Source: a virus | Length of the DNA stretch: 26,156 nucleotides | Reading direction: 5' to 3' (one strand) | Virus record (IMG/VR): IMGVR_UViG_3300043409_000596 | Span: 1 to 26,156 of that record | Part shown: piece after piece, positions 1-7,576 of the stretch | Position numbering within the stretch: the first letter of the stretch is position 1 | How the letters are laid out: each line of letters starts with the position of its first letter | Made by a program: the position numbers and the translations under genes | The notes under the pieces: generated by a model | What the model saw: only the letters and a program-made list of their open reading frames with translations | Databases searched by the model: none | What the model was told of the DNA's origin: nothing

Positions 1-2
1 GT

Positions 3-2000
3 GGCTTGTGGGAGGGTCGGCGTGATGCGGTGCAGATGCATCTCCACCTCGTCGAACGCAACCGCCTGTTCCGTGCAGGGCAGCAGTGGATTTCGGCCAA
101 CGGCATGGGTCCGTGGCGGGAACCGGCGCGTCCGCGTGATGCGGCCCGTGTGGTGTACAACATGGTCGATAAGGCGCTGGATCAGCGGTTGCAGATTCTG
201 ATGGATCAGAAGCCCGGCTTCTCCGTCACGCCCGTCACGCAAGACCCCGAAGATCGTCGGAAGGCGCAAGCCCAACAGATGGCGCTGGAGTACCAGTATG
301 AGCAGCAAGAGATGCAGCGTATGGCGCGAGAGGCGAGTTTCTGGGCGCAAACGGACGGCATTTCCTTCTGGCACGAGTACTGGGACCCGAATCGTGGACC
401 GTGGGACGAGCGCATGGGCGATCTTGCTGGGCAGAAGAAGCCTATGGGCGATATTGGCTGTCAAACGCTTCGGGTGGAGCAGGTTCGTGTCTCGCCGAAC
501 GCGACCGCGACCCAACGCCCGCACTGGGTCATCATCCGCGAGGTGATTTCTCGGAGTGAGGCGGCGTATCGGTATGGCGTGACGGGATTGGACGCCGCCA
601 ACACGATGCTGTCCACCAGTAATGGCCCGACGTACAGCGGCAGTGAAGGGATTGGCGCATGGGTGCTCTCGCAGACCACGATTGGCGAAGGCCAGCGGTT
701 GCGGGATGAGGATGTGACGGAACGGTTCACGGTCTATCTCCAGCCGCACCCCGATGTGCTGCCCGAAGGCTTGCAGATGGTGGTCGTTGGCGATGAAGTC
801 GTGTTCGGACCCTCACCCCTTATGTGGAACACGATTCCACTGGTCCCAGTACGCGACGGTTCCAGCGACCCCAGTTACTATCCGCGCCCCGTCATGGAGC
901 AATGGATAGATCACCAGATGCGGATCAATGCGTTGTTGTCGAAGTGGGTCGAGAACATCCGTGTGAACGCTGGCGGACGGTTTTTGACGCGGCCCAACGC
1001 CATTGCGACCGAAACCTTCATGGGCGGCGTCACGTCTATGATCGAAATTCGTGGCGCAGGTCCGATGTCGGACAGCATCCAGCCCGTCAATGGGTTTAGT
1101 GTTGGCAACGATGTCAAAGAAGCCCTCGCGTTGGAGAAGGGGGCGTTTGAAAACGCCTCGGGCTACAACTCGGTCAGCCGTGGGCAGGTAACAGGCGAAT
1201 CGGGCCGTGCGATTATTGCCAGCCGTGAACAGTTGGAGCGGGTCTTTAGCCCCGGCGTCAATGCCTTGGCGATGGCCTTCACTGACTGGGGCAAAATCAC
1301 GCTGGCAGGGATGTCGTGGGGCTATGATATGCCCCGCTCGCTTGGCGCAGTCGGCAAGGGTCGTCCTGACTTGGCTCGTGCCGTGTCGGCGTCGGACTTT
1401 GACGGACAGAGCGATGTGAAGGTCGAAGCCTCGTCGATGATGCCGATGCCGCTGGCGTTCCGTATGTATATGCTGGACAACTGGCTCCAGACGGGCGTGA
1501 TCGACATGAAGGAATACCGTCGTCGCCAGATGTTTGCCGTGGCAGGAGACATCTCCACGCCAGACGCCGATCAAGAAGCACGGGCCAAGCGGGTGGCAGA
1601 TGCCATTCGGATGCAGACGCCCGTGCCCGAGATGCGGTGGCAGGACAACGAAGCGATTCACCAAGATGTGCTCGAACGCGAGTTACTGCTCCAAGACGAC
1701 GTAGAACCGTCCGTCATTGCCGCTGCACAAGAGCGGTGGGTAGCACTGGCGAATCAAGCGCAGCAGAAACAGGGAGGGGGAGGAGAAGAAGGACCGCCTC
1801 CGATGGCCCCTCCCGCTGGGGCTGGCCCAGCAAGCGGACCCCCCGCAGCCAGTGTACCAAATATCACACCGGGACAGTTACCGCTTGCCAGTGGCAATCC
1901 GCCGATCGGGGTCACCAACCTACTCCAACAGAGTTTGGCTGGCATCCCAGAGGCAGAACAAGCCGCACAGCAAGCTGACATCTTATCCCGACAGCAATAG
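3..2000 (+). CDS. Portal protein (head-tail connector), 5' end outside window
   Basis: The frame is already open at the left edge, and the first TTG (6) and ATG (39) codons fall inside a conserved-looking segment (RNRLFRAGQQWISANGMGPW), so the true start probably lies upstream of the window. About 665 codons are visible, the size range of P22-like podovirus portals. The ring of this protein sits at the capsid vertex, threads DNA during packaging and docks the tail. Support comes from its place directly before scaffold and coat genes, and from the typical mix of an N-terminal helical segment, a central wing rich in beta strands and a long helical stem region around residues 300-420 (SGRAIIASREQLERVF). 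The C-terminus is a Pro/Gly/Gln-rich low-complexity tail (GGGGEEGPPPMAPPAG). The family assignment is from overall sequence character and gene order, not from a search. Confidence 0.82.
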   Translation, partial: GLWEGRRDAVQMHLHLVERNRLFRAGQQWISANGMGPWREPARPRDAARVVYNMVDKALDQRLQILMDQKPGFSVTPVTQDPEDRRKAQAQQMALEYQYEQQEMQRMAREASFWAQTDGISFWHEYWDPNRGPWDERMGDLAGQKKPMGDIGCQTLRVEQVRVSPNATATQRPHWVIIREVISRSEAAYRYGVTGLDAANTMLSTSNGPTYSGSEGIGAWVLSQTTIGEGQRLRDEDVTERFTVYLQPHPDVLPEGLQMVVVGDEVVFGPSPLMWNTIPLVPVRDGSSDPSYYPRPVMEQWIDHQMRINALLSKWVENIRVNAGGRFLTRPNAIATETFMGGVTSMIEIRGAGPMSDSIQPVNGFSVGNDVKEALALEKGAFENASGYNSVSRGQVTGESGRAIIASREQLERVFSPGVNALAMAFTDWGKITLAGMSWGYDMPRSLGAVGKGRPDLARAVSASDFDGQSDVKVEASSMMPMPLAFRMYMLDNWLQTGVIDMKEYRRRQMFAVAGDISTPDADQEARAKRVADAIRMQTPVPEMRWQDNEAIHQDVLERELLLQDDVEPSVIAAAQERWVALANQAQQKQGGGGEEGPPPMAPPAGAGPASGPPAASVPNITPGQLPLASGNPPIGVTNLLQQSLAGIPEAEQAAQQADILSRQQ

Positions 2001-2009
2001 GATCGGAGC

Positions 2010-3071
2010 ATGGACCTCGGTGAAGCAATTTCCAGTGCCGTCGCAAGCGCCCTCCCACCGCAGCAGGACAACGGTGCGGCGGAGGAAGCGGAAGAGGGAC
2101 TGGCTCCAGATGCAGCAGAGGATGGCGGAGAAGCCGTAGAGGACGCTGACGAATCAGAAGACGTTGGTGACCAGCCCAATATGCCAGAAGGTTATGTGGC
2201 CGTTCCCACGGTCATGGATGATCTGGCAACGGAGTTCTCACTCCACGATGCAGATGGAGAGGTGGAAGTCCCGAACTTGATGGTGGAGTACAAGGCCAAC
2301 GGGAAGATGCGGAGTGACCGGTTGGATCAGGTGGTCAAGCTGGCCCAGTGGGGCGTGTACAACCAAGATCGGGAGCAGAAGGTCCAGCAGGTTGAGCAGG
2401 CTGCTCAACAGGTCCATCAAGAGCGCGAAGAACTCGCGGCCTTGCTGTCGGAACGAGAAGAGCAGATTGAAAAGCTGTTGATGGACGACGATTTCTTATT
2501 GGCTGTCCGCGATGCGTATGGCGAACAGAACTCGCCGGAAAACAGGGCCGCTCGCGCAGAACAACAGGTGCAGGACATTCGTGTCCAGCACCAGATGTCG
2601 GCGATTGCGGAGAAAGGCCAAGTATTCTACGAGAACGAAATAGCGCCAGCCCTTGATATGATTGCCAAGGCACTGCCGTCTGTTCCCGTCGAAGAGTTGG
2701 CCGAGAAGTTTCAGATGGCGATGTATGCGCACGTTGAACGCGCTCCCAACGGAGAGGCGTATGTTCCAGCGTCACGCTACGATGCGATCCGACAGTACAT
2801 CCTCGACGATTTAGCCGTATGGGCACAAGCGCAGCATGGTCGCCGCTCACCGTCAACCACCTCTGCCCCGCAACGGGAAACACAGAAGGCGTTGGCAGAA
2901 CGGGACAAGGCTCGCATTGAGTCACAGAAGGCCAAACGTGCCGTAGGACAAAAAACCCTCCCCGTTGGCAATGCGGGCAAGCCGTCTGGCAAGCCAAAGG
3001 CTAGCGTGGGCAACACCGTAGACGATGCCGTCGCCAGTGCGTTGAGTACGGCGTTGTCGTCATTCCGTTAA
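2010..3071 (+). CDS. Capsid scaffolding protein
   Basis: This 353-residue protein sits between the portal and coat genes, the usual place for a scaffold that guides coat assembly and then leaves the procapsid. Residues 16-58 are strongly acidic (runs of Glu and Asp), residues about 119-158 form a Gln/Glu-rich predicted coiled coil (VQQVEQAAQQVHQEREELAA), and residues about 285-335 are basic (Lys/Arg rich), which is the acidic-coil-basic plan seen in many phage scaffolds. The ATG at 2010 follows a GGATCGGAG element and starts 9 nt after the portal stop. The same short helix, AVASAL, occurs near both ends (residues 10-15 and again in the last 20 residues). There is no catalytic protease motif, so a protease-scaffold fusion is unlikely. 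Confidence 0.78.
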   Translation: MDLGEAISSAVASALPPQQDNGAAEEAEEGLAPDAAEDGGEAVEDADESEDVGDQPNMPEGYVAVPTVMDDLATEFSLHDADGEVEVPNLMVEYKANGKMRSDRLDQVVKLAQWGVYNQDREQKVQQVEQAAQQVHQEREELAALLSEREEQIEKLLMDDDFLLAVRDAYGEQNSPENRAARAEQQVQDIRVQHQMSAIAEKGQVFYENEIAPALDMIAKALPSVPVEELAEKFQMAMYAHVERAPNGEAYVPASRYDAIRQYILDDLAVWAQAQHGRRSPSTTSAPQRETQKALAERDKARIESQKAKRAVGQKTLPVGNAGKPSGKPKASVGNTVDDAVASALSTALSSFR

Positions 3072-3091
3072 TACTTTCTAAGAGGTGACTC

Positions 3092-4402
3092 GTGGCTAAC
3101 CCCACTCTTATTACCGATGCCGAACTAACCGGCCTCCTGAAGAACGTGTACTCGCAGTTCCGTGAGAAGGTGCAGAACCTTGTCACTCCTCTCCTCGCGC
3201 AGTTGGAGAAGGGCCGCTCTGGTGGCCCCCGCAACATGCGGTGGGGCGGTAACAACGTGTTCTTTGACGTAGTGACTGGCCGTCCGGCTGGCGCGACGTT
3301 CTCGGCCTCTGGTTACTTCCCGCCCGACACAACGGCGACTGAAGTGCAGGCCAATGTGGGCATCGTCCGTGCGTACACCACCCGTCAGGTTGACGGTCTG
3401 GCGTTCGTCGGTACGCAGTCCAAGGATGCGGCCTTCACGACCATCGCCAGCAAGACGATGGAAGAAATCAAGGACGCTTCGATGCTCCTCATGCAGCAGG
3501 CGCTGCACAACAAGGCTGATGGTGTGGTGGCGCTGATCGGCACCGTGACTAGCACGACCGTTATCATCGTCTCTTCGCCCTACGGCATTGCCAGCTCGGG
3601 TCAGGGTTCGTTGCTGTTGTCGGTGGGCGACTACATTGCCGTCCTCGATACGTCCTCGTCTGACGCGGTGCTGGGTCGTGCGGCCATTACGGCCATCACG
3701 AACAGCGGCGACAACGCCACGCTGACCATCGGCACGGCCATCACGGGCATGGCGGCGACGGACAAGATCGTCAAGGCGACCGCGAGCGATACGTCGTTCA
3801 ACGGCGCGATGAACGGTCTCATCAGCATCACGAACCGTGGTAACGGCTACGCCTCGTTGCACAACATCAGCAATGCGACGTACAGCATTTGGGATGCCAC
3901 CCGCATGGTCGCGGGCACGGACACGCCGGACGCCACGCAGCCGACCGAATCGGACATCTGGGACTTGATCCAGAAGATCGCCGGTCGTTCTGGCAAGGAT
4001 GCCAATGTGAAGCCCAAGGACTTCCTCCTCATGACCACCCCCGGTCTGGCGAAGAAGCTCATGGAGTCGATGGTCGCCCAGCGTCGCTTCACGGCTGGCG
4101 AGTTCGGCACCACGATCAAGGGTGGCTACAAGGCCATTGAAATCTGTGGTATCCCGTGCGTGACGGACTACTACGTCCCCGCTGGCACGATCTACCTCCT
4201 GCACATCCCGTCCCTGTCGTGGGTGGATGCGAAGGATTGGGGCTTCGTGGAGTTCGAGGGCGCGGGTCCGTGGCGTTGGTTGTCGGGCCGCGATGCGTTC
4301 GAAACGACGTATGGCTGGTACGGTAACCTTGCCTGCTTGGCGCGAAATGCGCATGGCAGCATCACGGGGTACACGGACACGGCTCGTTACAGCCACATCT
4401 AA
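3092..4402 (+). CDS. Major capsid (coat) protein
   Basis: This 436-residue protein would form the icosahedral shell. It starts with GTG at 3092, preceded by a strong AGAGGTGA ribosome-binding site at 3081-3088. The N-terminal region (DAELTGLLKNVYSQFREKVQ) is helical, followed by a long region containing a Ser/Thr/Ala-rich beta insertion (about residues 145-235) and a C-terminal domain with the segment DFLLMTTPGLAKKLMESMVA, consistent with an HK97-type coat fold. The position immediately after the scaffold and the size are typical. The codon use is very uniform (AAG for Lys, ATC for Ile), as expected for an abundantly made protein. A 433-codon reading frame on the opposite strand is an artefact of this codon bias. 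The fold is inferred, not demonstrated. Confidence 0.85.
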   Translation: MANPTLITDAELTGLLKNVYSQFREKVQNLVTPLLAQLEKGRSGGPRNMRWGGNNVFFDVVTGRPAGATFSASGYFPPDTTATEVQANVGIVRAYTTRQVDGLAFVGTQSKDAAFTTIASKTMEEIKDASMLLMQQALHNKADGVVALIGTVTSTTVIIVSSPYGIASSGQGSLLLSVGDYIAVLDTSSSDAVLGRAAITAITNSGDNATLTIGTAITGMAATDKIVKATASDTSFNGAMNGLISITNRGNGYASLHNISNATYSIWDATRMVAGTDTPDATQPTESDIWDLIQKIAGRSGKDANVKPKDFLLMTTPGLAKKLMESMVAQRRFTAGEFGTTIKGGYKAIEICGIPCVTDYYVPAGTIYLLHIPSLSWVDAKDWGFVEFEGAGPWRWLSGRDAFETTYGWYGNLACLARNAHGSITGYTDTARYSHI

Positions 4403-4411
4403 AGTCGCGGT

Positions 4412-4443
4412 GGGGGGTGGTAGCACTTCGGCTGCTGCCCCCC
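4412..4443 (+). promoter_or_regulatory. Intercistronic RNA hairpin after the coat gene
   Basis: Arms at 4412-4424 and 4431-4443 pair over 13 positions (GGGGGGTGGTAGC with GCTGCTGCCCCCC), three of them G-U wobbles, closing a 6-nt loop. It starts 10 nt after the coat stop codon and is followed by ATTGGGATC rather than a T-run, so it does not look like a complete intrinsic terminator. A partial terminator or an mRNA 3'-end stabiliser that keeps coat mRNA in excess over downstream genes is the likely role. Confidence 0.6.
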
Positions 4444-4469
4444 ATTGGGATCAACTTGGAGACTTCTAG

Positions 4470-4901
4470 ATGGCCTATAACTTTTTTGCTCCAAAGCCGG
4501 GGCGTCTTGGGACGCTGCCTGTCCCGCTGAACAGTGGCCGCTTGAACACGGGCACGTTGGCGGCGGGTACGCAGACACACAACATTGGCGGGTTCCCTGC
4601 CAAGGTGTATGTCAATCGGGCGACCCTGTGTGCCGAGACGTTCCCGACAGCGGCGACCTCGTGCGTGGCGACGTTGTTTGAGATGACGGGCGCAACGGCG
4701 GTCGCCTTGACCGATGGCCTGAACATCAACGCGCAGACGGCAGAGACGCCGTTGCAGTTTGTGTTCCTGACCTCGACCACGGACGCCCAGCGGACGCTGA
4801 CCACGGCGAGCAGCCTCCGTGTGTCCATCGTGACCGTGGGTGCCGTGTCGGTGCAGCCCGACGATGTGACGGTCAACGTCGAACTGCTGGTGTGCGAGTA
4901 A
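4470..4901 (+). CDS. Unknown small virion-type protein, possible head decoration protein
   Basis: The product has 143 residues and no recognised family. The ATG at 4470 is preceded by TTGGAGACTTCTAG. The sequence is rich in Thr, Val and Ala with alternating hydrophobic residues through most of its length (for example LRVSIVTVGAVSVQPDDVTV), which suggests an all-beta, exported or particle-surface type fold rather than an enzyme. There is no signal peptide and no membrane segment. It lies directly behind the coat gene, where many phages encode a capsid decoration or head completion protein. That role is an inference from position and composition only; a head-tail completion protein is an alternative. 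Confidence 0.5.
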   Translation: MAYNFFAPKPGRLGTLPVPLNSGRLNTGTLAAGTQTHNIGGFPAKVYVNRATLCAETFPTAATSCVATLFEMTGATAVALTDGLNINAQTAETPLQFVFLTSTTDAQRTLTTASSLRVSIVTVGAVSVQPDDVTVNVELLVCE

Positions 4902-4902
4902 C

Positions 4903-5346
4903 ATGACCGCGCCCGTGATTCTGGTGAATCCTGCGGGCATCCCCGAGCCGTCGCCTGAGATTCAGCGGCGGCTTCGGGAGGTGCATAGCGGACTGAAGTT
5001 GCGGCTCATGGACACAGGGGTGCCTACATGGTCTGTGTGCATGGAGTGGCAACCCGAAGACCGCCGATGGGAGTGGGTGCAGCGCGAGAGCTACGACGCA
5101 CGAATGGCCTATGACATCATTGGCTATCTGCCGCTGGGATGTAGCCCCGACGAAGCCCCGTCATATTTAAGCAAGATGGTCCGTACTTTCCCGCGAGAAG
5201 ACATCCAGCGGTTGTCCGACTCCGTGGAGAATTACAACACGGGGATGATGTCTGCGGCGATGGACAGTGCCATTGGAGAAGTGCTGGATAGTGCCGATCC
5301 GTCTACCATGCGGCGTGGCCGTGGACGCCCTCGTAAAGTGAGCTAA
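4903..5346 (+). CDS. Unknown 147-aa protein with AT-hook-like C-terminus
   Basis: The gene begins 1 nt after the stop of the preceding gene, so the two are probably translated together. No family was recognised. The middle has a Trp-rich, mixed-charge segment (MEWQPEDRRWEWVQRESYDA) and a helical stretch, and the last 12 residues (136-147) read MRRGRGRPRKVS, which contains the RGRP core of an AT-hook DNA minor-groove-binding motif with basic residues on both sides. It sits between capsid and adaptor genes. A DNA-contacting role at packaging or in the mature head is possible, but the basic tail could equally bind RNA or be a simple electrostatic anchor. Confidence 0.6.
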   Translation: MTAPVILVNPAGIPEPSPEIQRRLREVHSGLKLRLMDTGVPTWSVCMEWQPEDRRWEWVQRESYDARMAYDIIGYLPLGCSPDEAPSYLSKMVRTFPREDIQRLSDSVENYNTGMMSAAMDSAIGEVLDSADPSTMRRGRGRPRKVS

Positions 5347-5354
5347 GGAGAAGT

Positions 5355-6041
5355 ATGGCAACCGTCACCCTCGGACAGTTGGTTACCGACACCCGCGAGT
5401 ACATGGATGCGGTTGGCTCGACACGGTGGTCAGACGAGACAATCAAGCTCGTCCTGAACAACGTCTTTGACGGCGAGTGGTCCAACATCCTCAACGCCGC
5501 GCCATACTATCGGTTTGCGATCCGTCAGGTGACCACGGACGCCAGCGGCCAGTTCGCGTTTACCACGCTGAACAGCGGGTCTGGTGATTCTGAGCAGAAC
5601 TTCTACCGCATCATGTCCGTTAGCGACGGCAACGTGCTGTACGGGCAGACGCGGTATCAAGATGTGCCGCTGGCGACCACGACCAACTATCTCCCGACCT
5701 ACCCCAAGCTGTATTACATCGCGGGGCAGTCGGTGCAGGTGTTGCCCGTGTCTTCAGGGTTAGGGTTGTACGTTGGCGTGAATTACAAGCCCACGACCAT
5801 CTCCGATCTGGCAGGGGATTCAAGCATTATTGACTATCCCGACAACTCGCATCTGGTGTTGGTGTGGCAGGCCGCCGCGTTGTTGCTCCTCAAGGGTGGC
5901 ACGGAAGCGGCGGCAGCGGCCAACCTGAAAGCGATGGCGGACGACAACCGCAAGTCACTGCTCGATGACATCCGCCGCATGACGATCAACCCGACGTTGA
6001 TGGCCTACCCCGATCAGAAGTATGCGTGGGGTGGCGGCTGA
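5355..6041 (+). CDS. Head-to-tail adaptor (P22 gp4 / T7 gp11-like role)
   Basis: The product has 228 residues, starts at ATG 5355 with a perfect AAGGAG site at 5345-5350, and stops in a TGATG junction with the next gene. Adaptors form a 12-mer ring bound to the portal and carry the tail nozzle. The N-terminal helical segment (VTLGQLVTDTREYMDAVG), a central beta region with many aromatic residues (YYRFAI, LYYIAG) and a C-terminal helical hairpin (WQAAALLLLKGGTEAAAAAN to IRRMTIN) match the general plan of this class. Length is close to T7 tail tubular protein A. The assignment rests on this and on the order coat-adaptor-nozzle-fibre; individual motif evidence is weak. Confidence 0.68.
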   Translation: MATVTLGQLVTDTREYMDAVGSTRWSDETIKLVLNNVFDGEWSNILNAAPYYRFAIRQVTTDASGQFAFTTLNSGSGDSEQNFYRIMSVSDGNVLYGQTRYQDVPLATTTNYLPTYPKLYYIAGQSVQVLPVSSGLGLYVGVNYKPTTISDLAGDSSIIDYPDNSHLVLVWQAAALLLLKGGTEAAAAANLKAMADDNRKSLLDDIRRMTINPTLMAYPDQKYAWGGG

Positions 6042-7573
6042 TGGCGCAGGGGCGCGAGAAGGTTGTTGACGAGCAGCCACGGTTTGATGGCGGACTGAAC
6101 AGCGTCTCTGACGATGCGGCGGTCCAGCCTAATCAGGTCCGCACGTCAACAAACGGGCGACTAACGGACTACGGAGCCATCAGCAAGCGGGGTGGCACCC
6201 GCCGCACGTCTGCTGCGTTAGCCGCCCAGCCGATTACGGGTGGCTTTACATGGACAAAAGATGATGGCAGTCGCCCCGTGTTGGCTGTGTGCAACGGCAA
6301 GCTGTTTACCTCGACGTTCAACACGACCACATGGACGTGGACGGAGCAGACGGGGGCGCTGGCGTCCAACACCACGTCGTACTTTGTCACGTTCCGCGAC
6401 GGGACGGGCAACGATGTCGTCTACATCGCGGACGGTGGCCTCCTGAACAAGTGGAACGGCACCGCCCTTTCGACCAACATCGCCAGTACGCCAAGCTGCT
6501 CGTCCATCGCGGTCTATAACGAGCGGTTGTGGGGCACGGGTGACGGAACCTATCCCGACAGCATCTTCTATTCTGACCTCAACAATGGCGACACGCTGGG
6601 CATTGGGGCGTCAGGTGGTGGGCAAATCGTTGTCCGCACGTTTGGGCAAGAGCAAGTGGTTGGCCTCGCGTCGATCAATACGTCCCTCTTGATCTTCCAC
6701 CAGCGTGGTGTGTCACGGCTGACGGGCTATGGGCAGGACGATCTCACAGTTGCGCCACAGGCCGTGAGCGCGGACGTGGGCACGATTGCTAAGAATAGCA
6801 TCGTGGCGAACGACAACATTGCATACTTTATCTCAGAACGGGGATTGTACCGCTGCAACGAGGCAGAAGTCTCGCCGGTTGCCACCCCGCAGCAGCCTGA
6901 CCCGATCCTGCCTATTATTCGGCAACTCACGTCGTCAGAGTTTGACAAGGTGAACTGTCTGGTCAATCGGGCGACGAAGGAGTTGTGGATTACCATCCCC
7001 GGCTTTGGGTGCTATCAGTACAACACCTTGCTGCAAACATGGTCTGGTCCGTGGGATACAGGCTATGTGTCCCCAGACACGTCGTACCTGTTTGAAGGGA
7101 TCAACGGCTCCGGTCTTCCGATTGCCTTGCGGGGCGATGCGTCTGGGTATGTCAGCGTGTGCGATGCGCCGGGAATCTTTATGGACAACGTGGCCAGTAA
7201 TGGGACAGGCGGCACCCGTTATGCCATGTCCATCCAGATGCACCGCCTGTACTGTGGGGACGACGCGCTGGCCAAGGCCCTGCGGTGGGGATACATCACG
7301 GCGCAGTTGAATGGATCAGACCAGACCCGTATTCAGTGGAACACGGGCGAGTCTTTTGGATCGTACAGCCTCCCCGCGACGTATAGTTCAACGTGGGGTG
7401 ACGCGAGTACCACATGGGGAACAGGGACGTGGGGTGGTGCAGGCAGTGTGAGTTACCGTATTCCGATGGGTGGGACTGGGTACTATATCGACGTAACCAT
7501 CATTGACTCTGGCGAGTCTCAGCCAGTGTTTAGCCGATTCCAGTTAGAAGCGTTCGCGCTAGGACGGAGATAA
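6041..7573 (+). CDS. Tail nozzle / tail tubular B-like protein
   Basis: The chosen ATG at 6041 overlaps the adaptor stop by one base (TGATG); a GTG at 6026 would add five residues. The product has about 510 residues. The opening RFDGGLNSVSDDAAVQPNQV is the characteristic start of podovirus nozzle or stabilisation proteins (P22 gp10, T7 gp12 type), followed by repeated short beta segments with Trp, Asp and Gly turns (VVYIADGGLLNKWNG, ERLWGTGDGTYPDSIFYSDL, AYFISERGLYRC) that look like beta-propeller blades. Near the C-terminus a short TWG repeat occurs (STWGDASTTWGTGTWGG). It would form the distal tube and the platform for the fibres encoded next to it. Confidence 0.72.
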   Translation: MAQGREKVVDEQPRFDGGLNSVSDDAAVQPNQVRTSTNGRLTDYGAISKRGGTRRTSAALAAQPITGGFTWTKDDGSRPVLAVCNGKLFTSTFNTTTWTWTEQTGALASNTTSYFVTFRDGTGNDVVYIADGGLLNKWNGTALSTNIASTPSCSSIAVYNERLWGTGDGTYPDSIFYSDLNNGDTLGIGASGGGQIVVRTFGQEQVVGLASINTSLLIFHQRGVSRLTGYGQDDLTVAPQAVSADVGTIAKNSIVANDNIAYFISERGLYRCNEAEVSPVATPQQPDPILPIIRQLTSSEFDKVNCLVNRATKELWITIPGFGCYQYNTLLQTWSGPWDTGYVSPDTSYLFEGINGSGLPIALRGDASGYVSVCDAPGIFMDNVASNGTGGTRYAMSIQMHRLYCGDDALAKALRWGYITAQLNGSDQTRIQWNTGESFGSYSLPATYSSTWGDASTTWGTGTWGGAGSVSYRIPMGGTGYYIDVTIIDSGESQPVFSRFQLEAFALGRR

Positions 7574-7576
7574 CTC

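Noticed and set aside
813-1664. 283-codon - strand frame opposite the portal gene
   Set aside because: Antisense to the portal and rich in His and Arg, the usual signature of a high-GC shadow frame.
3125-4426. 433-codon open frame on the - strand opposite the coat gene
   Set aside because: It is antisense to a strongly supported coat gene, has a composition dominated by Arg and Asp/Val from mirrored codon bias, and no sensible ribosome site or neighbour coupling.
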